Assembly (NCBI GenBank): GCA_022842785.1
Contig: JALHOW010000002.1
Location: forward strand, 372,001-436,000
Direction of reading: 5' to 3'
Length of the DNA stretch: 64,000 nt
Origin: Hyphomicrobiaceae bacterium
Lineage (GTDB): Bacteria; Pseudomonadota; Alphaproteobacteria; Rhizobiales; Hyphomicrobiaceae
Under the pieces are notes generated by a model. The model had not been told where the DNA came from and searched no databases. It saw nothing but the letters and a program-made list of their open reading frames with translations. Every line of letters begins with the position of its first letter. Position 1 is the stretch's first letter. Below are positions 41,558 through 49,873 of this stretch, in pieces. The translations under genes and the position numbers were made by a program.

Positions 41558-43000
41558 ATGGCGACATTTCCAATCTTTGTGGAGGTCGGCGCGGCCGCAC
41601 CTCTCGTCGTCGGCGGCGGCCATCTGGCTCTAAGCAAGGCGCGCCTGCTGCTGAAGCGGGCCGACCGTGTGACAGTTGCAGCCGCGGCACTTGTCGACGG
41701 CTTCCGGTCGCTGATTGACGAAGGGCGCATCGAGCGCATCGACCCGGCCGTTCTATGGGAAACACTCCCCGGACGGCCGCTCATGATCTCCGCGACGGAG
41801 GACGATGCCGAGGACGCACGCTGGTCGGAGCTGGCGCGATCGTTTGGTGTCCCCATCAACGTACCGGACCGGCCGCACCTCTCGACATTCGCACTCGGCG
41901 CCATCGTCGATCGCGGCATCGTGACAGTCGCGATCGGCACTGACGGCGCCGCGCCCGTCCTGGCGACGCGACTTCGCTCCGCCATCGAGCAGGAGCTGCA
42001 TCCGCGCCTGGGTCGCCTTGCCGATATCGCGCGCGAGTATCGCGATGATGTTGCTGCCGCGATCGCACCTGGTATTGGGCGGCGCACGTTCTGGGATCGC
42101 GTTTTCGGCGGCGAGGCCGCCACTGCCATACTCGATGGCGACGAGGCCGCCGGCCGCGCCACAATCGAGGCGCAGCTTTCCGGCGCGACCGCACAGGCAG
42201 CACCGGTCGGTCGCGTGATCCTCGTCGGTGCCGGCCCCGGCGATCCCGATCTTCTGGCGCTGAAAGCGGTGCGCGCGCTCAAGGCCGCCGACGTGATCGT
42301 GCATGACGGTCTCATGGGCGAGGGCGTGCTCGATCATGCGCGTCGCGAAGCCCAACTCATCTCGGTTGCGAAGGCCAAGGGTCGTCATTCGAAGACACAG
42401 GCGGAGATCAACGCCCTCATCGTCGCTCTCGCACGCGAGGGAAAGACGGTCGTGCGCCTCAAGGGCGGCGATCCCTCGATCTTCGGTCGCGGTGGCGAGG
42501 AAATCGACATGCTGCGCGCGTCGGACATTGCCGTCGAGGTGATCCCCGGCATCACGGCCGCTACGGCGGCTGCCGCATCACTTCAGATCCCGCTCACGCA
42601 CCGCGATCTCTCCCACTCGGTAACATTCATCTCCGGCCACGCAGCCGGCGACAGCACTCCCGAGTTCGATCAGATCGATCTTTCCGCACTTGCTCATCGA
42701 GGCTCGACACTCGCTGTCTACATGGGGCTTTCGACTTCTGGCGTGCTTGCGCGCACGTTGATCGACTGTGGTTGGTCGCCGGCCATACCGGTGATCGTCG
42801 CATCACGTATCTCGCAAGCTGGTGAGCGGCGGATCGCCACCACGCTCGATGTGCTTGCAGACCCCGCGACGACACTCGACCTGACCGGCCCCGCGCTGCT
42901 GATCATCGGCGAGGTTGCGGGCCTCGATGCTGCGGGCACCATCGAGCGCCTCGCACAACACACACCGATTTCCGAGCGCCGCGAGGGTGCACATGCCTAG
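41558..43000 (+). CDS. cysG: Siroheme synthase, CysG type (multifunctional)
   Basis: A 480-residue fusion. Residues 1 to about 215 form the precorrin-2 dehydrogenase/sirohydrochlorin ferrochelatase domain (VGAAAPLVVGGGHLALSKARLLLKRADRVTV; key part VVGGGHLALSKARLLL). From about 220 the uroporphyrinogen-III C-methyltransferase domain follows (VILVGAGPGDPDLLALKAVRAL, VRLKGGDPSIFGRGGEEI, VIPGITAATAAAASLQIPLTHR). It makes siroheme, the prosthetic group of the reductase two genes downstream, from uroporphyrinogen III using SAM, NAD and Fe2+. Confidence 0.93.
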   Translation: MATFPIFVEVGAAAPLVVGGGHLALSKARLLLKRADRVTVAAAALVDGFRSLIDEGRIERIDPAVLWETLPGRPLMISATEDDAEDARWSELARSFGVPINVPDRPHLSTFALGAIVDRGIVTVAIGTDGAAPVLATRLRSAIEQELHPRLGRLADIAREYRDDVAAAIAPGIGRRTFWDRVFGGEAATAILDGDEAAGRATIEAQLSGATAQAAPVGRVILVGAGPGDPDLLALKAVRALKAADVIVHDGLMGEGVLDHARREAQLISVAKAKGRHSKTQAEINALIVALAREGKTVVRLKGGDPSIFGRGGEEIDMLRASDIAVEVIPGITAATAAAASLQIPLTHRDLSHSVTFISGHAAGDSTPEFDQIDLSALAHRGSTLAVYMGLSTSGVLARTLIDCGWSPAIPVIVASRISQAGERRIATTLDVLADPATTLDLTGPALLIIGEVAGLDAAGTIERLAQHTPISERREGAHA

Positions 43001-43259
43001 TATCGTCACCGCCAACGTGCTGCGCACGGGCGCAATCGTATACCTCAAGGACGACGGCGCATGGGTCGAGGCGCTCACCGACGCCACGCCCGCTGAGGAC
43101 ACCGAAACACGCGCCGCACTCGAAAGGCTCGCACTTACTGCCGTCGAACGGAATGAAGTGACAGCCGTCTACGCATTCGACGTCACCATCGTCGATGGCC
43201 GTCCGGCTCCGCTCTCCGTGCGCGAGAGAATTCGCGCCGCCGGCGCACCGACAGTCTGA
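42993..43259 (+). CDS. DUF2849 protein, 88 aa
   Basis: A small protein whose ATG overlaps the end of the siroheme synthase gene by 8 bp, with GAGGG upstream. It has the DUF2849 pattern: VLRTGAIVYLKDDGAWVEAL at the start and VYAFDVTIVDGRPAPLSVRERIRAAG near the end. The family occurs almost only between siroheme synthase and sulfite reductase genes in alphaproteobacteria, so a role in sulfite reductase assembly or activity is assumed; no biochemical function is known to me. Confidence 0.85.
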   Translation: MPSIVTANVLRTGAIVYLKDDGAWVEALTDATPAEDTETRAALERLALTAVERNEVTAVYAFDVTIVDGRPAPLSVRERIRAAGAPTV

Positions 43260-43272
43260 AGGATATCTCTCG

Positions 43273-44973
43273 ATGTATCGCTATGACGAATTCGATCATG
43301 GTTTCGTCGCCGAGCGTGCGAAGCAGTTTCGCGGACAGGTGACGCGCCGCCTCGCAGGCGATCTGACGGAGGAGCAGTTCAAGCCCCTTCGGCTGCAGAA
43401 CGGCCTCTACCTGCAGCTTCATGCCTACATGCTGCGCATTGCGATCCCCTATGGCGTACTTTCGGCGCGCCAACTCCGGCGGCTCGCGCTGATCGCGCGC
43501 CGATGGGATCGCGGCTTCGGGCACTTCACGACCAGGCAGAACATCCAGTTCAACTGGACCAAGCTCGAGGACGCGCCGGACATCTTGGATGCACTAGCCG
43601 AAGTCGAGATGCACGCCATCCAGACGAGTGGAAATTGCATCCGCAATGTCACTGCGGATCCTTATGCCGGCGTGGCAATCGACGAGATCGAGGATCCGCG
43701 CGTGTGGGCCGAGGTTCTGCGCCAGTGGTCGACGATCCACCCTGAGTTCTCCTTCCTGCCGAGGAAGTTCAAGGTCGCGGTTACGGGCGCCGCCGAAGAT
43801 CGCGCGGCAATCCTCTTCCACGACATCGGACTCAAGATCGTGAAGGGGCCAGATGGAACGACTGGCTTCCGCGTGTATGTCGGCGGCGGGCAGGGGCGCA
43901 CGCCTTTGGTCGCGCAGGAAATCGCTCGCTTCGTGCCACGTGCCCGCCTGCTCTCGTATCTCGAGGCGATCATTCGCGTTTACAATCTGCACGGGCGCCG
44001 CGACAACATCTACAAGGCGCGCATCAAGATCCTCGTCAATGCGCTCGGCATCGATGAGTTCCGTCGGCAGGTCGAAGCCGAATGGGCGACACTCGATGCG
44101 CCATCGATCGATCTTCCAGAGGCCGAATTCGCGCGCATCTCTGCCTATTTCGCGCCGCGCAAACTGAAGCCGCGACCGCAGAAGGACGCAGGACACGAGG
44201 CGCGGCGCACAACGGATCCGGCGTTTGCACGATGGCTGCGCACGAACGTGCTCCCGCATCGCGTTCCCGGCTATGCGATCGTCAACATCTCATTCAAGGA
44301 GCCGGGTAAGGTTCCTGGCGATGCTACAGCGGAGCAGATGGAGGCCGTTGCAGCTCTCGCCGAGCAGCATGGTCACGACGAGATCCGTGTCAGCTATCAG
44401 CAGAACCTCGTCCTGCCGTCGGTTGCGACCACTGATCTCGCGCGCATTTACGATGCGCTGGTGGGGCAGCGCCTTGCCACGGCCAATACGGAGCTGATCA
44501 CAGACATCATAGCCTGCCCCGGCCTCGACTACTGCAACCTCGCAAATGCGCGTTCGATTCCGATAGCGCAAGAGATCGCTGAGCGCTTTGCCGATCCTGA
44601 GCGAGCCGAGGTGATCGGGCCGCTGCGCCTCAACATCTCCGGCTGCATCAACGCCTGCGGACACCACCACGCCGGTAACATCGGCATTCTCGGCGTCGAC
44701 AAGAAAGGCACCGAGCACTACCAGATCACGCTCGGCGGTAGCCCAAAGGATGACGCTGAGGTCGGCGACATTATTGGCCCGAGCTTCACGGCCGATGCCG
44801 TGCCGGATGCCATCGAGAAGATCGTGGATACGTATCTCGGCTTGCGACGCGACGCGACGGAGACGTTCGTCACCGCCTACCGGCGTGTCGGCAAAGCGCC
44901 ATTCCGCGAGGCACTGTATGGCCCTGAGGCGGCTCGGCGCGGCAGCAGCGGCAAGGAGGCGGCACATGTCTGA
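43273..44973 (+). CDS. cysI: Siroheme/4Fe-4S sulfite (or nitrite) reductase
   Basis: A 566-residue reductase. The ATG at 43273 gives the usual start (MYRYDEFDHGFV); the frame runs further upstream but overlaps the DUF2849 gene. Two pseudo-repeats of the ferrodoxin-like plus siroheme domain are seen (RLQNGLYLQLHAYMLRIAIPYG and HGHDEIRVSYQQNLVLPSV). The cluster ligands are C-x5-C...C-x3-C in CPGLDYCNLAN and SGCINACGHHH. Sequence alone does not separate sulfite from nitrite reduction; siroheme synthase, DUF2849, DUF934 and a CysB-like gene nearby favour sulfite. Confidence 0.92.
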   Translation: MYRYDEFDHGFVAERAKQFRGQVTRRLAGDLTEEQFKPLRLQNGLYLQLHAYMLRIAIPYGVLSARQLRRLALIARRWDRGFGHFTTRQNIQFNWTKLEDAPDILDALAEVEMHAIQTSGNCIRNVTADPYAGVAIDEIEDPRVWAEVLRQWSTIHPEFSFLPRKFKVAVTGAAEDRAAILFHDIGLKIVKGPDGTTGFRVYVGGGQGRTPLVAQEIARFVPRARLLSYLEAIIRVYNLHGRRDNIYKARIKILVNALGIDEFRRQVEAEWATLDAPSIDLPEAEFARISAYFAPRKLKPRPQKDAGHEARRTTDPAFARWLRTNVLPHRVPGYAIVNISFKEPGKVPGDATAEQMEAVAALAEQHGHDEIRVSYQQNLVLPSVATTDLARIYDALVGQRLATANTELITDIIACPGLDYCNLANARSIPIAQEIAERFADPERAEVIGPLRLNISGCINACGHHHAGNIGILGVDKKGTEHYQITLGGSPKDDAEVGDIIGPSFTADAVPDAIEKIVDTYLGLRRDATETFVTAYRRVGKAPFREALYGPEAARRGSSGKEAAHV

Positions 44974-45571
44974 GCCCGCCCCTCTCTTCAGCCCGCTCAA
45001 GCCCAAGACGACTGAGCCTCGCCTGTGGACTGGCGAGACGTTTATAGCGGATCCCTGGCGTGTGCTCGCCGATGACGCGCCCTTCCCGATTGGCGGCCAC
45101 GCGATCGTCTCGCTCCCACGCTGGCGGGAAGAGCAGGCAACTCTCGCGGCGCTCGGCGTCCCGATCGGCATCATCGTGCAGTCGTCCGAGACCATCGATG
45201 TCGAGACTGATGATCTCGCCCGCCTCTCGGTCGTTGCTCTGGTGTTCCCGAAGTTCACCGACGGCCGCGCCTATTCTGCGGCGAGGCGCTTGCGGGAAAA
45301 CGGCTATGCCGGCGAAATCCGCGCGACCGGTGATGTGCTGCTGGATCAACTCCCGCTCATGCTGCGCGCGGGATTCTCGACTTTCGAGATCACCAACGTA
45401 GCCACCATTCGCGCGCTCGACGCGGCACCACTACCAGCGGTATCGCGCGTGTACCAGGCGGGTGCCGAGGCCACCGATCACGGTTGGCGCTCACGTCGCG
45501 GGGCAAGATCTGGCGGCACAGCAATGACCGGAACGGCGCGATCGCCCTCACGACTATCGCGGGAGCTCTGA
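44966..45571 (+). CDS. DUF934 protein, sulfite-reduction associated
   Basis: A 201-residue protein whose ATG overlaps the end of the reductase gene (8 bp), with AAGGAGG just upstream. Core segments match DUF934: VVALVFPKFTDGRAYSAARRLRENGYAGEIRATGDVLLDQLPLMLRAGFSTFEI (key parts FPKFTDGRAYSAARLLR-like and GDVLLDQLPLMLRAGF). Members are found next to sulfite reductases and are annotated as probable oxidoreductases or accessory factors; no reaction is proven. The C-terminal tail after about 170 is basic and probably disordered. Confidence 0.88.
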   Translation: MSEPAPLFSPLKPKTTEPRLWTGETFIADPWRVLADDAPFPIGGHAIVSLPRWREEQATLAALGVPIGIIVQSSETIDVETDDLARLSVVALVFPKFTDGRAYSAARRLRENGYAGEIRATGDVLLDQLPLMLRAGFSTFEITNVATIRALDAAPLPAVSRVYQAGAEATDHGWRSRRGARSGGTAMTGTARSPSRLSREL

Positions 45572-45572
45572 C

Positions 45573-46517
45573 ATGAACTTCCAGCAACTACGCATCATCC
45601 GTGAGACCGTGCGGCAGAACTTCAATCTGACCGAGGTCGCCGGCGCGCTCTACACATCACAGTCCGGCGTCAGCAAGCACATCCGCGATCTCGAGGGCGA
45701 GCTCGGCGTCGAGCTCTTCATTCGCCGCGGCAAGCGCCTCCTCGGCCTCACGGAGCCCGGCAAGGAGCTTGCCGTCATCGTCGACCGCATGCTCGTCGAT
45801 GCAGCCAATATCAAGAAGCTCAGCCAGCAGTACGCCGACCAGGACGAGGGCAAGCTGACCATCGCGACAACGCATACGCAGGCGCGCTACGCGCTAACCG
45901 GCGTCGTGCAGGAGTTCGTCAAGGCCTTCCCGAAGGTGCATCTCGCACTCCACCAGGGCAGCCCACCGGAAATCGCCGACATGCTGCTCAGCGGCCAGGC
46001 CGAGATCGGCATTGCGACTGAGACGCTCGCCATCACGCCGCAGCTCGCGGCCTTTCCCTACTACTCCTGGCATCATGGCGTCGTCGTTCCCAAGGGACAC
46101 GAACTCGAGCGCTCCGAGCCTCTTACACTCGAGGCCCTCGCCGAGCACCCCATCGTTACCTATCACGATGGCTTCACGGGCCGCGGTAACATCGATAAGG
46201 CCTTCCACGAAGCTCACCTGTCGCCGGATATCGTGATGTCGGCTATGGATACCGATGTCCTTAAGACCTATGTCGGTCTGGGGCTTGGTGTCGGCATCAT
46301 CGCGTCGGTAGCATTCGACGCAAAGCGCGATGCCCCTCTCCGCTTATTGCCTGCCGACCACCTCTTTCCGGCCAACACCACGTGGATCGCAGTGCGGCGG
46401 GGAAGCTATCTGCGCCGCTATGCGTATCGCTTCATCGAACTGTGTGCGCCGGCACTGACCGAGGTAACGGTTCGCAAGGGCTCGGTCCCGCCAGCCGAAG
46501 TCGTTAGCGCAAAGTAA
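45573..46517 (+). CDS. cysB: LysR-type regulator, CysB family
   Basis: A 314-residue LysR protein with the CysB-like start MNFQQLRIIRETVRQNFNLTEVA and recognition helix YTSQSGVSKHIRDLEGELG. The effector domain has TTHTQARYALTGVVQEF and HQGSPPEIADMLLSGQAEIGIATE, typical of CysB/Cbl, which bind N- or O-acetylserine, sulfate or thiosulfate. It starts 1 bp after the DUF934 stop, so it is the last gene of the sulfite reduction operon and may control its own transcript. Confidence 0.9.
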   Translation: MNFQQLRIIRETVRQNFNLTEVAGALYTSQSGVSKHIRDLEGELGVELFIRRGKRLLGLTEPGKELAVIVDRMLVDAANIKKLSQQYADQDEGKLTIATTHTQARYALTGVVQEFVKAFPKVHLALHQGSPPEIADMLLSGQAEIGIATETLAITPQLAAFPYYSWHHGVVVPKGHELERSEPLTLEALAEHPIVTYHDGFTGRGNIDKAFHEAHLSPDIVMSAMDTDVLKTYVGLGLGVGIIASVAFDAKRDAPLRLLPADHLFPANTTWIAVRRGSYLRRYAYRFIELCAPALTEVTVRKGSVPPAEVVSAK

Positions 46518-46663
46518 AGGAGCGCATCAGCCACGCGCGCTTGGCACGAAACAGGCCCTGCGGGCGGCGATGCGAGCCAGTTTCGCTGTCACAAAGGGTA
46601 AATAAGCGCTAGTTTTTATTCAATCTTAGCACCTCCCCCCATAGCCTCGCTCCCAAGCTGAAA

Positions 46664-46686
46664 GCACCCCCTGAGGGAGGGGGTGC
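46664..46686. terminator. GC-rich hairpin after the cysB gene
   Basis: GCACCCCCT at 46664-46672 and AGGGGGTGC at 46678-46686 form a 9-bp stem with a 5-base loop. It lies about 150 bp after the CysB-like gene and 26 bp before the next start codon. No T-run; it could terminate the operon or structure the leader of the next gene. Confidence 0.6.
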
Positions 46687-46711
46687 GCTCGTTCGCGTTG
46701 GGGCCGTCGGT

Positions 46712-48805
46712 ATGCGCGTTATCTCTTGCATTCTCACCGAGCATGACCTGCGTCTTGTGCTCCTCTCCGCGTTCGTCATCGTTAGCGGCGGCTGGCTTGC
46801 ATTCGGTCTTTTCCGCCGGGCAGAAGAGAAGCACGGCGCGCAGCGACATGGATGGACATTCCTCGCTGCCGTTGCAGCTGGCGCCTCGGTCTGGTGCACG
46901 CACTTCATCGCCATGCTGGCCTTCGACGTGCGCGCTCCGATCACATTCGAGCCTCTCCTGACCATCGGATCACTACTCATCGCCATTGTCGGCTGCGGCG
47001 TTGGCTTTGACGTCGCGCTCCGCGACCGCAAGCCATCCTCGCCCGCAGCAGGTGGCGCCATTCTCGGCCTCTCCGTAGCCGCGATGCACTACACGGGCAT
47101 GATGGGCTATCGGATCGACGGCCTCGTCGAATGGAGCGCCGGTTATATTGCCGCCTCCATCGCAATGGCCATGGTTCTTTCTGCGGTTGCGCTTCATCAG
47201 GCCGTACGTCGCTCGTGGGCGTTCTCGCACTACGCCGCTATCGCACTCTTTGTCCTCGCGGTCGTGTCGCTCCACTTCACGGGCATGGCAGCGCTTTCCG
47301 TCACACCCTTCATAACCGACACTGCACTCGCCAATCCCGAAATTCTCGTCACCATGAGCATTGCCGTTGCCTGCGTAGGCCTCATCATCGCCAGCACGGG
47401 ATTCGCCGCCTACATCATCGATACCAAGGCGAGCGAGGATATGGCGGAGCGCCTGCATCACATGGCGTACAATGATGCGCTGACGGGCTTGCCCAATCGC
47501 GCCGGCTTCGCGGTTCATCTTGGCCACGCGCTCGATTTGGCCAAAGCCGAAGGCAGCCGCCTGGCCGTCGTCAGCATCGATCTCGATCGCTTCAAGGAGA
47601 TCAACGATCTCCGCGGTCTCGAGGCCGGCGACGCGGCACTCAGGCTCATCGGCCAAAGGCTCAGCGAGCTTCTCAGAGAAGGCGAGTTCGTCGCCCGCGC
47701 CGGTGGTGACGAGTTCGCAACGGTCAAGCGCTTCACGGAGCGGAGCGATCTCCTCGACTTCGTCGCGCGCCTGGAAGGCGTTCTATTCACACCGATCAAC
47801 ATCGGCGATTTCCAGACGGTGACGGGCGCGAGCCTTGGCGTGGCCGTCTATCCAGAGGACGGCGACACTCAAGAGCGACTCATCAACAATTCAGAGCTCG
47901 CCTTGTACCGGGCCATCGACGACGTCACGCGCGCGACGTGCTTCTACGAGGCGCAGATGGACGAGGCCTCGCGGGCGCGTCACACACTCGGCCAGGACCT
48001 GCGCCATGCCATCGAGCTCAATCAGCTCGAGCTGTACTATCAGGTGCAGACTTCTGTCTCGACCGGAGAGATCTGCGGTTACGAGGCCCTGCTGCGCTGG
48101 CGTCATCCCGTGCACGGCATGGTCTCGCCGGCAGAGTTCATTCCCATCGCGGAAGAGACAGGCTCGATTATCCCCATTGGCGAGTGGGTGCTGCGTACGG
48201 CATGCCGCGAGGCCGCCAGCTGGAGCGTCCCGCACAAAGTCGCCGTCAATCTCTCGCCGGTCCAGTTCGTGAATGCCGACCTCGCGCGGCTTGTCCACGA
48301 AGTGCTGCTGCAGACCGACCTGTCACCGAGCCGACTCGAACTCGAGATCACCGAGTCGACGATCATCGCCGACAAGGCGCGCACGCTGCACATTCTCCGC
48401 CAGATCAAATCGCTTGGCGTCACGATCGCCATCGACGATTTCGGGACGGGCTATTCCTCGCTCTCCACGCTGCGCGAGTTCCCCTTCGACAAGATCAAGC
48501 TCGACCGCTCATTCATGAACGAAGTGGAGCACAATCAGCAGGCCAAGGCCGTGGTCCGCGCCGTTCTGAGCCTTGGCAAGACACTCGAGATCAAGGTCCT
48601 TGCAGAGGGCGTCGAAACCGCTCACCAGCTCGCGATCCTGCATACGGAAGGATGCGACGAGGCACAGGGATACTTCCTCGGCAAGCCGCAGCCGATCGCG
48701 CAGATCCTCATGGCCCTGGCCAATGTCGGAAACAGCAATGTCGCTCAGACAGTGCCGACTCCGATCTCGGCATCCCGGCGCAAGCGGCAGCGTCACGCTG
48801 GTTAG
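46712..48805 (+). CDS. MHYT-GGDEF-EAL cyclic-di-GMP enzyme
   Basis: A 697-residue membrane protein. Seven N-terminal helices carry the MHYT sensor motifs (WCTHFIAML, AAMHYTGMMG, VSLHFTGMAAL), proposed in this family to bind copper and sense O2, CO or NO. A GGDEF domain follows (DALTGLPNRAGF, ARAGGDEFATV), with the inhibitory I-site degenerate (REGE instead of RxxD). The C-terminal EAL domain keeps its catalytic motifs (YEALLRW, ELEITEST, IDDFGTGYSSL, KLDRSF, LAEGVET). Both synthesis and breakdown of c-di-GMP look possible; loss of the I-site suggests little product inhibition. Stands alone. Confidence 0.92.
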   Translation: MRVISCILTEHDLRLVLLSAFVIVSGGWLAFGLFRRAEEKHGAQRHGWTFLAAVAAGASVWCTHFIAMLAFDVRAPITFEPLLTIGSLLIAIVGCGVGFDVALRDRKPSSPAAGGAILGLSVAAMHYTGMMGYRIDGLVEWSAGYIAASIAMAMVLSAVALHQAVRRSWAFSHYAAIALFVLAVVSLHFTGMAALSVTPFITDTALANPEILVTMSIAVACVGLIIASTGFAAYIIDTKASEDMAERLHHMAYNDALTGLPNRAGFAVHLGHALDLAKAEGSRLAVVSIDLDRFKEINDLRGLEAGDAALRLIGQRLSELLREGEFVARAGGDEFATVKRFTERSDLLDFVARLEGVLFTPINIGDFQTVTGASLGVAVYPEDGDTQERLINNSELALYRAIDDVTRATCFYEAQMDEASRARHTLGQDLRHAIELNQLELYYQVQTSVSTGEICGYEALLRWRHPVHGMVSPAEFIPIAEETGSIIPIGEWVLRTACREAASWSVPHKVAVNLSPVQFVNADLARLVHEVLLQTDLSPSRLELEITESTIIADKARTLHILRQIKSLGVTIAIDDFGTGYSSLSTLREFPFDKIKLDRSFMNEVEHNQQAKAVVRAVLSLGKTLEIKVLAEGVETAHQLAILHTEGCDEAQGYFLGKPQPIAQILMALANVGNSNVAQTVPTPISASRRKRQRHAG

Positions 48806-48851
48806 GCAAGCAGCCTAGCGACGGACCGCCCAACGCTACCGTCGGGGCACC

Positions 48852-49745
48852 TCAAGGGCGCGGCGCGGCGCCGGCGCGAGGCTGCTCGAAGGACAGCGTC
48901 AGGCCGACAGCCAAGCTCTGTACGAGACACATCGGCGCGACCATGGTCCGCAGAGCGGCCTCAGGCATGTCCGGGATCTCGAAGACCACTTCCGCGCCAT
49001 TGACGATAGGACTGAGCAGGCTGTCCGTCACGACGATCGCCGGTACGCCACGCGCCACGAACTCAGGCAGGAGCTGGACGGTCTCGGGATTGTACGGCCT
49101 GAAGCTGATGGCGATCACTACGTCCCTGCGCGTCGCAGTGAGGACGTGATCCGCGAGCACATTGCCGAGCCCGTCGAGCAGCACCGCGCGCCGCCCCAGC
49201 CGGCGAAGCACATAGGTCAGATGTGCCGCCACCGGAAACGAACCGCCGAGGCCTAGCACATAGACCGTCGGCGCGCGTCCCATGATGTGTATGGCGCGTG
49301 CGAGGTCATCCTCACGCACGCTCACCTGGAGATTCTCAAGCGACGCCGTGCCCTCGGAGGCGAACCGCTCGAGCAGCTCATGCGGGCTGTTGCTGTCGCG
49401 AAAGCGACCGTCGCGCCGCAAGCCGTCGATGCGCTCGCGATAGCTCGGCACGGCACCGGCAACGAGGCGCGTTCGAAAGACCTGCTGCAGTTCCGTAAAG
49501 CCACCATAGCCCACCGCATGGGCGAAGCGCACGATAGCGGACGGTTGAACCTTCGCACGCGCAGCGACTTCGGCCACGGTGCCGAGCGCCATATCGGTTG
49601 GATGATCGAGTGCGAACTCCGCAATCAAGCGCAGGCGATCGGAAAGCCCCGGATACCGCTGCGCGATTTCTTCGCGCAACGAGTCATAGGCGCTGAGCGG
49701 CGCCGATTTTCCTCGCTGTCCCGTAGCCTTGGCCAACTTCCTCAC
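48852..49745 (-). CDS. RpiR/MurR-family transcriptional regulator
   Basis: A 297-residue regulator. The N-terminal RpiR helix-turn-helix (DMALGTVAEVAARAKVQPSAIVRFAHAVGYGGF; key part AEVAARAKVQPSAIVRFAHAVG) is followed by a SIS sugar-isomerase-like domain (RAPTVYVLGLGGSFPVAAHLTYVLRRLG, then DVVIAISFRPYNPETV). RpiR proteins usually sense sugar phosphates, but many lie beside importers of other compounds. It diverges from a Liv-type importer and a 22-bp palindrome lies between them. Confidence 0.88.
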   Translation of the reverse strand: MRKLAKATGQRGKSAPLSAYDSLREEIAQRYPGLSDRLRLIAEFALDHPTDMALGTVAEVAARAKVQPSAIVRFAHAVGYGGFTELQQVFRTRLVAGAVPSYRERIDGLRRDGRFRDSNSPHELLERFASEGTASLENLQVSVREDDLARAIHIMGRAPTVYVLGLGGSFPVAAHLTYVLRRLGRRAVLLDGLGNVLADHVLTATRRDVVIAISFRPYNPETVQLLPEFVARGVPAIVVTDSLLSPIVNGAEVVFEIPDMPEAALRTMVAPMCLVQSLAVGLTLSFEQPRAGAAPRP

Positions 49746-49795
49746 AGGGGCTCCAAGATTCGAGCGGAAGGCATGTTTATTTCACTTCACAAGCC

Positions 49796-49817
49796 GCATA
49801 GAATGATTATTCTATGC
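49796..49817. promoter_or_regulatory. 22-bp palindromic operator candidate for the RpiR regulator
   Basis: GCATAGAAT at 49796-49804 and ATTCTATGC at 49809-49817 are exact inverse copies around GATT. The AT-rich centre and the position midway between the regulator gene and the importer gene fit the operator of an RpiR-type dimer that controls both. Confidence 0.75.
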
Positions 49818-49873
49818 CTGAATGAAGAGCTGCCGTCAAACATGCGAGCAGCCATGTTCCAGTGGAGGAGACG

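Noticed and set aside
47938-49149. 403-codon ORF overlapping the EAL domain and the RpiR gene
   Set aside because: Out-of-frame shadow covering parts of two genes on different strands; composition Arg-rich.
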